A stretch of 64,000 bases of DNA from Pseudomonas sp. 8O (GTDB taxonomy: Bacteria; Pseudomonadota; Gammaproteobacteria; Pseudomonadales; Pseudomonadaceae), in assembly GCF_902506495.1 (NCBI RefSeq), contig NZ_LR733265.1, positions 1,322,868 to 1,386,867 of the forward strand. Direction: 5' to 3'. Position 1 is the first letter of the stretch. Every line of letters starts with the position of its first letter. Made by a program: the position numbers and the translations under genes. Of the stretch, positions 24,264 to 33,489 are shown in pieces. The notes beneath the pieces are model-generated. The model saw only the letters and a list, made by a program, of their open reading frames with translations, had not been told where the DNA came from and did no database searches.

Positions 24264-25823
24264 ATGAGCAAGATCATGACCGCCGCCGAAGCCGTGGCGC
24301 GCATCCCGGACAACGCCAACCTGGCCACCGGCGGCTTCGTCGGCATCGGTTTCGCCGAGCAGATCGCCATCGCCCTGGAGCAGCGTTTCGTGGCTGAACA
24401 GGCGCCGCGCGACCTGACCCTGGTGTATGCCGCTGGCCAAGGCGACGGCAAGGGTCGCGGCCTCAACCACCTGGCCCATGAAGGCCTGGTGCGCCGGGTG
24501 ATCGGCGGTCACTGGGGCCTGGTGCCGGGGTTGCAGAAGCTCGCGGTGGACAACCGCATCGAGGCCTACAACCTGCCGCAGGGGGTGATTTCCCAACTGT
24601 TTCGCGACATAGCCGCCGGCAAGCCGGGACAGCTGTCGCGCGTCGGCCTGGGCACCTACGTCGATCCGCGCCATGGTGGCGGCAAACTCAATGCGCGCAC
24701 CACTGCCGATCTGGTGCGGCTGATGCCCATCGACGGCGAGGACTACCTGTTCTACCCAACCTTCCCGATCAACGTCGGCATCGTTCGCGCCACCAGTGCC
24801 GACCCTGACGGCAACCTCAGTTTCGAGCGCGAGGCGCTGACCATCGAGAGCCTGGCCATCGCCATGGCTGCGCGCAACAGCGGCGGCCTGGTCATCGCCC
24901 AGGTCGAGCGGGTGGTCGAGCGCGGCTCGCTCAACCCACGACATGTGAAGATTCCCGGCATCCTGGTGGACTGCGTGGTGGTGGCCGAGCCGGCCAATCA
25001 CCAGCAGACCTTCGCTACCGCCTACAACCCCGCCTTCGCCGCCGAGACCCGCGTACCGGTGGACAGCCTGACCCCGATGCCGCTGGACGTGCGCAAGCTG
25101 ATCGCCCGCCGCGCCGCGCTGGAGCTGAAAAGCGGTGCGGTGGTCAACCTCGGCATCGGCATGCCCGAGGGTGTCGCTGCGGTGGCTGCCGAAGAAGGTG
25201 TGATCGAGCGCCTGACCCTGACCGCCGAGCCCGGCGTGATCGGCGGCGTACCGGCCTCCGGCCTGGATTTCGGCGCAGCGAGCAACCACAGCGCCTTGCT
25301 CGACCAGCCCTATCAGTTCGATTTCTACGATGGCGGCGGCCTGGACATCGCCTTCCTCGGCCTGGCCCAGGCCGACGCGGCGGGCAACCTCAACGTGTCC
25401 AGGTTCGGCTCACGCCTGGCCGGTGCCGGCGGTTTCATCAACATCAGCCAGAACGCCAAGCAGGTCGTGTTCGTCGGTACGTTCAGTGCTGGCAAACAGG
25501 AGATCCGCATCGAAAACGGCCAGTTGCGTATCGTCCAGGACGGCGAGCTGCGCAAGTTCGTCGCCGAGGTTGAACACCGTACCTTCGCCGGCCGCCTGGC
25601 CGCCGAACGCAGCCAGCCGGTGCTCTACGTCACCGAACGTTGTGTGCTGCGCCTGAGCCTCGAAGGGCTGGAACTGATCGAAGTGGCGCCGGGCGTGGAT
25701 ATCCAGCGCGACATCCTCGCACGCATGGATTTCGCCCCCATCGTGCGTGAACCGAAACTGATGGATGCACGGCTATTCAAGCCCGAGCCCATTGGCCTGG
25801 CGCAATGCCTGGAAACTCTTTGA
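24264..25823 (+). CDS. Fused alpha/beta acyl-CoA:carboxylate CoA-transferase
   Basis: The 519-residue protein joins the two family I CoA-transferase domains: alpha half about 1-270, beta half about 285-510. The active-site glutamate lies in TAEPGVIGG (about residues 311-319), and the beta half begins with NLGIGMPEGVA. This is the plan of propionate/acetoacetate CoA-transferases (YdiF/Pct type), which activate short-chain acids by taking CoA from acetyl- or succinyl-CoA. Together with the upstream permease it forms an uptake-and-activation module under sigma-54 control. A strong terminator follows the stop codon. Confidence 0.88.
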   Translation: MSKIMTAAEAVARIPDNANLATGGFVGIGFAEQIAIALEQRFVAEQAPRDLTLVYAAGQGDGKGRGLNHLAHEGLVRRVIGGHWGLVPGLQKLAVDNRIEAYNLPQGVISQLFRDIAAGKPGQLSRVGLGTYVDPRHGGGKLNARTTADLVRLMPIDGEDYLFYPTFPINVGIVRATSADPDGNLSFEREALTIESLAIAMAARNSGGLVIAQVERVVERGSLNPRHVKIPGILVDCVVVAEPANHQQTFATAYNPAFAAETRVPVDSLTPMPLDVRKLIARRAALELKSGAVVNLGIGMPEGVAAVAAEEGVIERLTLTAEPGVIGGVPASGLDFGAASNHSALLDQPYQFDFYDGGGLDIAFLGLAQADAAGNLNVSRFGSRLAGAGGFINISQNAKQVVFVGTFSAGKQEIRIENGQLRIVQDGELRKFVAEVEHRTFAGRLAAERSQPVLYVTERCVLRLSLEGLELIEVAPGVDIQRDILARMDFAPIVREPKLMDARLFKPEPIGLAQCLETL

Positions 25824-25835
25824 GCGTGAACTTGC

Positions 25836-25859
25836 GGGCCTGAACAGGCCCGTTTTTTT
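25836..25859 (+). terminator. Rho-independent terminator after the CoA-transferase
   Basis: GGGCCTG-AA-CAGGCCC is followed by GTTTTTTT, 13 bp past the stop codon. Confidence 0.92.
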
Positions 25860-25950
25860 GCTCAGGCTCACGCTGCCTGACCGTGTCGGTTGCGTGCACA
25901 GTTCGAGGCTGGCATGGTGCGCCTCTCTCATTAACAAGGAACGTTACCGA

Positions 25951-27279
25951 ATGAGCCTGCCTGCCCCCACTCCGCTGGTTTTCTGCTCCAACCCCTTCGA
26001 CGGCGACCTGCCTTTCCAGGCCTGGTCCGATCTGTCTCTGGAAATTGATGGCCAGCCCGAACACAACGAAAACCTTCTGAACCTGGCAGGTTTTCTGGTG
26101 CGCCAGGCGCTGGTCGACCAGCAACCTGAGCGCCTCAAGCAGGCAAGCGATGTCGAGTCGGCGCTCTATGGTTTACGGGCTCATGTGCAATTGCACTCAG
26201 GTGGTTGTTTCGATTTCGGCGACGAGCATTCGGATGCTGAAGTGAAAGAGCATCAGGTGACGCCTGGCCTTGCCATCGGCAAACTGCTTCTGGTTGCGAA
26301 CGAGCCGGGTTGTGTCGGCATCGAGGAACTGCATGAACGCCTGAAACCGGTAGATGCCACGACCAACGCTCTGGCCAAGTTGCAGGCCTCGGACATGCCG
26401 CCCATCAACCTGATATGCGCACTGCTGCCAGGCATGACCATCACCCTGACCCCGCCCTTCGCCGATAGCCGCACCCTGGTTTACCCAAGCCGGCTGGACA
26501 CCTATCAGCAGCAGCTCAAACTCGAAGAGTTGGCCGGCCTGCCGCAACAGCGCTGTGAAATCCTGCTCGGCGACCAGTTGCTGAACGAAGCGCAGCCGGC
26601 ATACGGCATCGCTTACGACATCCTGTCCATGATGCTTCGCCTGCTGCGCCAGCGCGCACTCGAGAACGATCAACCCGACCTGTCCGCGCGCCAGCAACAA
26701 TGGCAGCGGGTACGCCTGGTGATCGGCAGCGGTCTGCACTACAGCGCGCAGTTCATGCTCAACCCCGAGACCTATCAGCCGGCCTTCGGTAACGCGGTGC
26801 GCGGCCTGAAGCTGGCGGGTACGCAGAGCATTCTGCTGCCGGACCATCTCGACCTGCCGGCCCTGGAGCAGATATGGGAGGCTCTGGCACACGAAGACAT
26901 GCTCGTCGAATGGCAGAGGGTGCAAACAAGCAAGGACGTGGCAGACCGCTCACTGATGCTCAACCTGGAAGTGGCCTGCACACTGGAGGTGCTCGCCATC
27001 GGTGCGGAGCAGCAACTGCAGGTGCTGGAAAGCTACCGCGACAGCGAGTTCATGGCAGAACCCGCCGAACAGCAGGCAGAGGAGGTCGCAGCGACGCCCT
27101 TGCCGGAGGCCGAACAGACACCGGCACCGGCATTGGAGGCTGGCGCAGCAGGGGTCGAACAGCCGGCAGCGAGCCCGCGTAACGACCAAGCGACTCCCCA
27201 TAAGTCGGGCAGCTACGGACCTCTGCTCCTGGCCGCCGTGATCGTTGCAATGCTGACAGCAATTCTGCTCAGGGGTTAA
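25951..27279 (+). CDS. Unknown protein with C-terminal membrane anchor
   Basis: I do not recognise this 442-residue protein. The first about 340 residues look like a soluble, globular, mixed region without known motifs. Residues about 365-420 are low-complexity, rich in Ala, Glu and Pro. A single hydrophobic segment, YGPLLLAAVIVAMLTAILL, ends the chain, so it is predicted tail-anchored with the main domain in the cytoplasm. ATG 25951 has AAGGA 10 bp upstream. It stands alone after a terminator, with a 260-bp gap downstream in which I see no further gene. Confidence 0.7.
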   Translation: MSLPAPTPLVFCSNPFDGDLPFQAWSDLSLEIDGQPEHNENLLNLAGFLVRQALVDQQPERLKQASDVESALYGLRAHVQLHSGGCFDFGDEHSDAEVKEHQVTPGLAIGKLLLVANEPGCVGIEELHERLKPVDATTNALAKLQASDMPPINLICALLPGMTITLTPPFADSRTLVYPSRLDTYQQQLKLEELAGLPQQRCEILLGDQLLNEAQPAYGIAYDILSMMLRLLRQRALENDQPDLSARQQQWQRVRLVIGSGLHYSAQFMLNPETYQPAFGNAVRGLKLAGTQSILLPDHLDLPALEQIWEALAHEDMLVEWQRVQTSKDVADRSLMLNLEVACTLEVLAIGAEQQLQVLESYRDSEFMAEPAEQQAEEVAATPLPEAEQTPAPALEAGAAGVEQPAASPRNDQATPHKSGSYGPLLLAAVIVAMLTAILLRG

Positions 27280-27538
27280 GTGCCGCACAGCCGGCTACGG
27301 ACTGCCCCGGGCTGGCTTCGACCAACGCCAGACAGACAACCTGAACCATCCCTGCCCCTGCGTCGTAACTGCAAAACGACGAGCCAGGGAGACGGAGCGC
27401 AGCCACCGCCAAATGAAGCGCGGCAGGCATTCGTTGAAGACAGGCGGTTACCCTGACCTGAGTCCACGAAGCGACGTACGGCAAAAACCGGGGTCTATAG
27501 TTGTTCACTCCCATTCGTTCCCGCCGCAAGGAGTTTTC

Positions 27539-28096
27539 ATGAGCACGACTCACAAGGTCGCCGTACTGGTCGGCAGTCTGCGCAAGGCCTCGATCAACCG
27601 CAAACTGGCCCTGGCCCTGGCCGAACTGGCGCCAGCCTCGCTGCAACTGGAGATCGTCGAGATCGGCGAACTGCCGCTGTACAACGAGGACATCGACGTC
27701 GACCCGGCGCCATCCGCTTACAGCGCCTTCCGCACCAAGCTCAAGGGCGCCGATGCGCTGCTGTTCGTCACCCCGGAGTACAACCGCTCGATGCCGGCGC
27801 CGATGAAGAACGCCATCGACGTCGGCTCGCGCCCTTATGGCCAGAGCGCATTCAGCGGCAAGCCCGGCGCCGTGTTGAGCGCCTCGCCGGGCGCCGCTGG
27901 CGGCTTCGGTGCCAACCACCACCTGCGCCAATGCATGGTGTTTCTCGACGTGCACATGATGCAGCAGCCGGAAGCCTACCTCGGCGGCGCTGGCAGTTTC
28001 TTCGACGACAACGGCAAGCTGAGCGACGGCATCAAGCCGTTCCTGCAGAAATTCATCGACGCCTACGCGGCGTGGGTGGCCAAGCACGCAGGCTGA
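27539..28096 (+). CDS. NAD(P)H-dependent FMN reductase / quinone reductase family
   Basis: The 185-residue flavodoxin-like protein begins VAVLVGSLRKASINRKLA, the FMN-phosphate loop of the family, and contains TPEYNRSMPAPMKNAIDVGSRP, the conserved YN-SMP...KNAID motif of ChrR/YieF-type reductases. These enzymes reduce quinones, azo dyes or chromate with two electrons and limit oxidative stress. AAGGAG lies just upstream of ATG 27539. It appears monocistronic. The physiological acceptor cannot be told. Confidence 0.88.
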   Translation: MSTTHKVAVLVGSLRKASINRKLALALAELAPASLQLEIVEIGELPLYNEDIDVDPAPSAYSAFRTKLKGADALLFVTPEYNRSMPAPMKNAIDVGSRPYGQSAFSGKPGAVLSASPGAAGGFGANHHLRQCMVFLDVHMMQQPEAYLGGAGSFFDDNGKLSDGIKPFLQKFIDAYAAWVAKHAG

Positions 28097-28227
28097 GCCG
28101 ACAATAGTTGCCGCTCGGGGCCTGGGAAGAAACTCGGCCCAGAGCGGCATTGATGCCAGGAAACTCAAGCACACCCAGTGCCGAAAGTCCGTCAGGTAAG
28201 CTCATCCCCACACCCGAACGACACGAT

Positions 28228-28857
28228 ATGGAAATCCGTTTCAGCCTCACCCCCGCAGACCTTCAGACGCTGGCCGACGAAACCGTCGATGCGCGCGTGA
28301 AGGACAATGACCAACACTTCGAGACGCTAGGCAATTGGCAGAAGCGCTATGCGCCCGCTCTGATCCTCGGCCTGGCCCTGACTTGCGCGGCGTTGGCGCC
28401 CTGGGTTGTGTACGGTCGCTATACAGCGGAAAGCATCATTGCCCTGCTGTTGGCGATGCCACTGCTGTTCGTGCTCGGACGACGCTATACCTCTCGCCTT
28501 ACCGAGCAAGGGCAGGAGCGAAACGCCCGCATCCGTCAGCGCAGCAGCGATAGGCTGGGCATCAGCCTGCACAAGCAATTGGAAAGCAACCGCGACCAGC
28601 TGCTGGGCGTACATGTCTGGCAGATAACCCCTCAGGCACTGCGAATGACTTCACCAGGTGGACAACAGACGGAAATCGCCTGGAAAACCATCGCCTGCGT
28701 AACCCGAAGCGCCAGCTTCTATCGCTTGGCCAGCACGTCCCAACGGATCATGGGGCTTGCCTATGTAATTCCCAGGCAGAGTCGAGAAATGGCAGCGCCG
28801 CTTTACGAGCAAGGGCTTGCCGAGCTTCTGCAGCATTGCGGGCACGAGCCCAGCTAG
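28228..28857 (+). CDS. YcxB-like membrane protein, unknown function
   Basis: The 209-residue protein has two transmembrane helices (about 50-68 and 72-90) and a C-terminal YcxB-like region (QITPQALRMTSPGGQQTEIAWKTIACVTRSASFYRLA), a PH-like fold of unknown role found in small bacterial membrane proteins. ATG 28228 is the only well-placed start. It stands alone between the FMN reductase and the TetR regulator genes. Confidence 0.65.
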   Translation: MEIRFSLTPADLQTLADETVDARVKDNDQHFETLGNWQKRYAPALILGLALTCAALAPWVVYGRYTAESIIALLLAMPLLFVLGRRYTSRLTEQGQERNARIRQRSSDRLGISLHKQLESNRDQLLGVHVWQITPQALRMTSPGGQQTEIAWKTIACVTRSASFYRLASTSQRIMGLAYVIPRQSREMAAPLYEQGLAELLQHCGHEPS

Positions 28858-28987
28858 AGCTGACAAGCTCCCCGGCGCCACTGCGACGCCTGCTCCACGC
28901 CAACGAGCGGCGAAAATCTGTCGGTCGCTAAGCAGACCCTGACTGCCGATATGACCTGATTCATGGCCTGAATGTCGCTTGCCCAAC

Positions 28988-29003
28988 TAGACCGACCGGT
29001 CTA
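28988..29003. promoter_or_regulatory. TetR-type operator palindrome
   Basis: TAGACC-GACC-GGTCTA is centred about 22 bp before the TetR start codon and resembles the TAGACCGxxCGGTCTA sites of autoregulated TetR repressors of this subgroup. Confidence 0.65.
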
Positions 29004-29016
29004 CATAATTCCGCCC

Positions 29017-29598
29017 ATGACCAAGACCACTCGCGACAAACTGATCGACGCCATGATCGATGCCCTGCAGCGCAGAGGCCTGCATGGCGTCGGCCTGAGC
29101 GAACTGCTGGCCGCCGCCGATGCGCCCAAGGGCAGCCTTTATCACCACTTCCCGAACGGCAAGACCGAACTGGCGGTAGCCGCCATCGAACGCGTCGGCC
29201 AGCGCGCCGAGCAGGCGTTCGCCACGCTCTTCGAACGTCAGTCCGATCCGCTCGATGCGTTGACTATCTGGTTGCAGAGTGCGCTTGGCCAGTTGCAGGA
29301 CAGCGCCTTCGAGCGCGGCTGCCCGTTGGCCACCGTCGCTCTGGAGAGTGGTCCGCAAGATCATGAAATTCGTGCAGCCCTGGCTAGTGCCTTCGTCGCC
29401 ATTCGCCAGGCACTGCAGCAGCAGTTGCAGCGCCATGGTTACCCACAGCCAGAGGGGCTCGCTGCCCTGTTCGTCGCGCTCTACGAAGGCGGTCTGCTGC
29501 AAGCACGTGTCGCCGGCAGCAGCGAGCCGCTGAAACAGGCCGTTGCCACCCTGCTCCACCTGACCCGCCAGCACCGCACGGAGTCCCCGCCAGCATGA
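29017..29598 (+). CDS. TetR/AcrR-family transcriptional regulator
   Basis: The 193-residue protein has an N-terminal TetR HTH (LIDAMIDALQRRGLHGVGLSELLAAADAPKGSLYHHFPNGKTELA) and a C-terminal ligand domain with the segment FERGCPLATVALES typical of the YxaF/LmrA-like subgroup. The downstream hydrolase start overlaps its stop by 4 bp, so the pair is co-transcribed and probably self-repressed through the palindrome at 28988-29003. The inducing ligand is unknown. Confidence 0.87.
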   Translation: MTKTTRDKLIDAMIDALQRRGLHGVGLSELLAAADAPKGSLYHHFPNGKTELAVAAIERVGQRAEQAFATLFERQSDPLDALTIWLQSALGQLQDSAFERGCPLATVALESGPQDHEIRAALASAFVAIRQALQQQLQRHGYPQPEGLAALFVALYEGGLLQARVAGSSEPLKQAVATLLHLTRQHRTESPPA

Positions 29599-30473
29599 AC
29601 ACAGCCATTCGCAGCGAAACCCTGCCACTGCTCGCCCTCGACGACTACCAGTTGACCGCCACGCGCTATCACGCCGAGCGACCACAGGCGCAGTTGCTGA
29701 TCGCCGGCGCAACCGGGGTGCCGCAAGGTTTCTATCGGCGCTTCGCCGAACATGCCGCCAGCCGCGGTTTCAATACCATGACCCTGGACTACCGTGGCAT
29801 CGGCCAATCCAGGCCAGACAGCCTGCGTGGTTTCGAGATGGAGTATCTGGACTGGGCCAATCTTGACCTGGCCGCGGCGGTGGATCAGCACCGGCACGCC
29901 GAGCGCCCGCTGTTCATGATCGGCCACTCGTTCGGCGGTCACGCCTTTGGCCTGCTGCCCAATCATGATCAGGTCGCCGGCCTCTACACTTTCGGCACCG
30001 GTGCCGGCTGGCACGGCTGGATGCCCAGGGCCGAGCAGGTGCGCGTCCTGGCCATGTGGCGAGTGATCGGCCCACTGATGACGCGCTACAAAGGTTATCT
30101 GGCCTGGAGCAAACTGGGCATGGGCGAAGATCTGCCGCTGGGCGTATACCGTCAGTGGAAGCGCTGGTGCCGCTTCCCGCGCTACTTCTTCGACGACCCG
30201 CAGATGCAGGGGTTAGCCGAGCGCTTCGCCCAGGTGAACACACCGATGGTGGCGCTCAACAGCCTGGACGATCTTTGGGCGCCGCCCGCATCACGCGATG
30301 CCTTCATGGCCGCCTATGTGAATGCGCCCTACCAGGCGCGCACGCTCGACTCGCAAGCCGAGGGCCTGGGCACTATCGGTCATATGGGTTATTTCCGTCC
30401 CGCCGCACAGCGTCTGTGGGACGAGACGCTGGACTGGTTCGAGCAGATCAACGCCGGGCGACAGGCAGCCTGA
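29595..30473 (+). CDS. Alpha/beta-hydrolase fold protein
   Basis: The 292-residue protein has the alpha/beta-hydrolase nucleophile elbow GHSFGG (about residues 111-116), an upstream strand-turn LDYRGIGQSRP, and a C-terminal His region GTIGHMGYFRP. It resembles YheT/serine aminopeptidase-like hydrolases acting on esters or lipids, but no specific substrate can be assigned. It overlaps the TetR gene by 4 bp (ATGA), forming a repressor-enzyme operon. Confidence 0.85.
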   Translation: MNTAIRSETLPLLALDDYQLTATRYHAERPQAQLLIAGATGVPQGFYRRFAEHAASRGFNTMTLDYRGIGQSRPDSLRGFEMEYLDWANLDLAAAVDQHRHAERPLFMIGHSFGGHAFGLLPNHDQVAGLYTFGTGAGWHGWMPRAEQVRVLAMWRVIGPLMTRYKGYLAWSKLGMGEDLPLGVYRQWKRWCRFPRYFFDDPQMQGLAERFAQVNTPMVALNSLDDLWAPPASRDAFMAAYVNAPYQARTLDSQAEGLGTIGHMGYFRPAAQRLWDETLDWFEQINAGRQAA

Positions 30474-30477
30474 TCTC

Positions 30478-30680
30478 GTAGGGTGCGCTGTGCGCACCAG
30501 CCATGGTGGGCGGAGGCATTGGTGCGCGCGGCGCACCCTACGGGGGAACCCTGCAGTCTGGACATTTACGTAGGGTGCGCTGTGCGCACCGGCCATGGTG
30601 GGCGGAGACATTGGTGCGCACGGCGCACCCTACGGCGGAGCCCTGCAGCCTGGACATTTACGTAGGGTGCGCCGCAGGAA
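30478..30680. repeat. 92-bp tandem repeat (two copies plus partial third)
   Basis: GTAGGGTGCGCTGTGCGCACC starts at 30478 and 30570, and a truncated copy at 30662, a 92-bp period. Each full unit carries the inverted arm GGTGCGC(A/G)CGGCGCACCCTAC. The last copy runs to the phoX stop codon. A 20-bp core of this repeat recurs inside bioC at 59847-59866, and one arm recurs near 39562-39590. Confidence 0.88.
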
Positions 30681-32636
30681 TCAGCCGCCGATCACTCCGC
30701 CGTCGATCCGGGTCACCAGCACCGTGGTCGAGCGCGGACGGCTACGTCCATCGCTGGCCGGGTAGCTGATGCCCGGGTGCTGGATGTTGGCCCACATCGC
30801 CTTGCCGTCAGGGCTCCAGGCCAAGCCGGTGATCTCGCAGCCGCGCGGGCCGACCATGAAGCGACGCACCTCGCGGGTAACGGGGTCGGCGCAGAGCATC
30901 ATGTTGCAACCCATGCCCTGCATCGACGCCTCCTCGTCGTCATAGTCGGTCTGGATCCACAGGCGCCCGGCGGCATCGAAAGCCAGGCCGTCCGGTGAAG
31001 AGAAGATGTCGCCATTGACGGTGCCGGTGAGGTTGGCCGATACCGGCTCACCCTCGGCAGTCCGCGCGCCCTTGGCCTCTCCGGCCAGCAGAAACAGCTC
31101 CCAGGTGAAGGCGGTGGCGGTCGGGTCGGCGCCCTGCTCTTTGAAGCGCAGGATCTGCCCGTGCAGGTTGTGCGGACGCGGGTTGGCGGCGTCGGTAGGC
31201 TGCTTGTCGCCACGGCCATCGTTGTTGGTCAAGGCGACATAGACTTCGCGGGTGCCGGGGTGCACCGTGGCCCACTCGGGACGATCCATCGGCGTGGCGC
31301 CAGCACGGTCGGCGGCGGCACGAGCGTTGAGCAGCACCTCAGCCTGGCTGGCGAAGCCGTGCTCGGCGCTCAGGCCGTTCTGCCCGTGCACCAGGGCCAG
31401 CCACTGACCGCTGCCATCAGCATCGAACCGTGCGGCGTACAGGGTGCCTTCGTCCAGCAGGTCGCGGTTGGCGCGAGGATTGGCGGCGTCGAAACGCCCG
31501 GCCGGGACGAACTTGTAGACGTACTCGCCGCGGGCGTCATCGCCCGAGTAAAAGGCCATACGCCCATCTTCGCCAAGCGCCAGTGCCGCGCACTCGCGAC
31601 TGATGCGGCCGAAGGCGGTGCGCTTGATCGGCTGCGCGCTCGGATCGAAGGGGTCGATCTCGACCACCCAGCCGAAGCGGTGCGGTTCGTTGACGTGGCC
31701 GCCGTGGGGCTGGTCGGCATAGGGGGTGGCGTCGAAACGCGGATCGGCGGTTTCCCACGCGTAGTTCTTGCTGGTGCCCTCGTTGGCCAGGCCGTAACGC
31801 TTGTGCGACACCCGACGCGGGTAGTCCTGCTTGTCGCGGTTGATGAAGTAGTTGTGCCAGTTTTCCTCGCAGGTGAGGAATGTGCCCCAGGGCGTGACAC
31901 CGGTGGCGCAGTTGTTCAACGTACCGAGCACCGTCAGGCCTTCGGGATCGCTGGCGGTCTTCATCATCTCCAAACCCGCCAGCGGCCCGGACAGGCGCAT
32001 CGGCGTGAACATGCTGATGCGCCGGTTGTAGGGCGAATCCAGCACTCTGTGCCACTGGCCGTCCGAGCCCTTCCTCACTTCGATCACCGAGACGCCATGA
32101 GCGGCTTGCTCCTTGCGCACCTCATCCAGCGGGCGCGGCTTGGACTGGTCGATCACCCCAGACGGATGCAGCGGCGGATTGACGTATTCGTGGTTCATCA
32201 CCAGCAGGCCACGATCCTCTTCGCCCTCGAAGGCGAAGAAGTTCATGCCGTCGTGGTTGTCGCCGGCCTGCTTGAGCTGGGCATGCCAGTCGTCACTGGC
32301 ATCCGGGCGCCAGTCCGGCGCGCCGGGCTCCACCGCGTCGCCCCAGGAGAAGAACGGCACAGCGCGGTAGCCCGGCGGGACCAGCACCTGATCGAACTGG
32401 GCATCGAACTGCAGCGGCACGCTGGTGAAGTTCAGCAACGGGCTGGCCGACGCCTTGCCGCAGGCGGCCAGGCCGACGCCGAAGAAGCCCAGGGCGGCCA
32501 GGCCGAGGCCGCCCTTGAGCAGGTTGCGCCGGGTGGGGTCGATCAGCGTGGCCAGCGGCGCATTGGCGCTGGGGTTGATCGACTGGTCGTCGTGGGCTTC
32601 AAGGCGTTGGTGAAAGTCCTGCAGATCGTGCTTCAT
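30681..32636 (-). CDS. phoX: PhoX-type alkaline phosphatase (DUF839), Tat-exported
   Basis: The 651-residue protein carries a twin-arginine signal, TRRNLLKGGLGLAALGF (RR at residues 36-37), and the PhoX fold with segments such as FEGEEDRGLLVMNHEY and SPDGLAFDAAGRLWIQTD. PhoX is a periplasmic or secreted monoesterase using calcium and iron, exported folded, which frees phosphate from organic esters. It is the last gene of the TonB receptor-phytase-ExbB-ExbD-TonB-PhoX run on this strand behind a PhoB box, so it should be induced by phosphate starvation. Length is normal for the family. Confidence 0.9.
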   Translation of the reverse strand: MKHDLQDFHQRLEAHDDQSINPSANAPLATLIDPTRRNLLKGGLGLAALGFFGVGLAACGKASASPLLNFTSVPLQFDAQFDQVLVPPGYRAVPFFSWGDAVEPGAPDWRPDASDDWHAQLKQAGDNHDGMNFFAFEGEEDRGLLVMNHEYVNPPLHPSGVIDQSKPRPLDEVRKEQAAHGVSVIEVRKGSDGQWHRVLDSPYNRRISMFTPMRLSGPLAGLEMMKTASDPEGLTVLGTLNNCATGVTPWGTFLTCEENWHNYFINRDKQDYPRRVSHKRYGLANEGTSKNYAWETADPRFDATPYADQPHGGHVNEPHRFGWVVEIDPFDPSAQPIKRTAFGRISRECAALALGEDGRMAFYSGDDARGEYVYKFVPAGRFDAANPRANRDLLDEGTLYAARFDADGSGQWLALVHGQNGLSAEHGFASQAEVLLNARAAADRAGATPMDRPEWATVHPGTREVYVALTNNDGRGDKQPTDAANPRPHNLHGQILRFKEQGADPTATAFTWELFLLAGEAKGARTAEGEPVSANLTGTVNGDIFSSPDGLAFDAAGRLWIQTDYDDEEASMQGMGCNMMLCADPVTREVRRFMVGPRGCEITGLAWSPDGKAMWANIQHPGISYPASDGRSRPRSTTVLVTRIDGGVIGG

Positions 32637-32662
32637 CGAGCTTCTCTATGCTGGCTGGTGTT

Positions 32663-32683
32663 CCCGGATTGCATCCGGGCTAC
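32663..32683. repeat. REP half-module (CCCGGATTGCATCCGGGCTAC)
   Basis: This is the right arm of the second module of the 21672 array, found alone between tonB and phoX. Confidence 0.8.
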
Positions 32684-32703
32684 GGTTGGATTGAGGAGCA
32701 GCG

Positions 32704-33489
32704 TTATTCGATACGGTAGGTAAAGGTGTTCCTCACGTTGGCCACCGCCACGGCGCGGCCATCGATCACCCGTGGCTGGTAGCGAAAGCTCTTCGCCGCG
32801 TTCAGTGAGGGGCGGACGAACAGTGGGTGGCAGTCGGGTTCGGCCTCGGGGTTTTCCACCCGGCCCTGCTCATTGACCCGGTAACGCACCGTGCACTGTC
32901 CTTCGAGCCCCTTGTCCAGGGCGCGCTGCGGATAGGCCGGGGCCTGTTTGGCGATGGGCAGGAACTCGCGACTGGCGGCTGCAGCTGCTTCGGCCTGGCG
33001 CGCGCGTTCGGCCGCAGCAGCGGCCGCCTGCTGACGCTCGGCCTGTTCACGCAGCTCGGCCAGACGCTGCTGCTCCAGTTGCTCGCGCACCTCGGCCTCG
33101 CGGCGCTCTCGCTCACGCCGCAGCGTCTCGCGCTGGCGTTGCTGCTCCTGCTCAAGGCGCTGTTGCTCGACGCGTTGGCGCGCCAGGGCAGCCTGCTCCA
33201 GCCGCTGTTGCTCGATGGCCGGATCGGGCTGGGCCGGCTGCGGTGGCTCGGGAATCACGGCAGGCGGCTGCGGCGGTGCCGGCGGGGTCAGGGTCAGCAG
33301 TTGCAACTGCACCGTGCTGACCAGCGGCACCGGTGGTTCGTCAACCTGCCAATGAGTCAGCAACAGCGCGCCCAGCCCCAGGTGCAGACCGAGGGTCGCG
33401 CCCAGGGCCACGCAGCGACGACGCCAGTGCAACGACAGCAGTACTGACCGTCGAGCATCGTCTACGGCAGGCATGGCCAGGCTGCTCAT
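32704..33489 (-). CDS. tonB: TonB energy-transducing protein
   Basis: The 261-residue protein has one N-terminal transmembrane helix (about 28-46), a Pro-rich stretch, a long Gln/Glu/Arg coiled region (about 80-165), and a C-terminal TonB domain (AYPQRALDKGLEGQCTVRYRVNEQG...). It passes inner-membrane proton-motive energy from ExbBD to outer-membrane receptors. It overlaps exbD by 4 bp (ATGA). Its position in the phytase operon suggests it is dedicated to the receptor encoded upstream. Confidence 0.92.
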   Translation of the reverse strand: MSSLAMPAVDDARRSVLLSLHWRRRCVALGATLGLHLGLGALLLTHWQVDEPPVPLVSTVQLQLLTLTPPAPPQPPAVIPEPPQPAQPDPAIEQQRLEQAALARQRVEQQRLEQEQQRQRETLRRERERREAEVREQLEQQRLAELREQAERQQAAAAAAERARQAEAAAAASREFLPIAKQAPAYPQRALDKGLEGQCTVRYRVNEQGRVENPEAEPDCHPLFVRPSLNAAKSFRYQPRVIDGRAVAVANVRNTFTYRIE

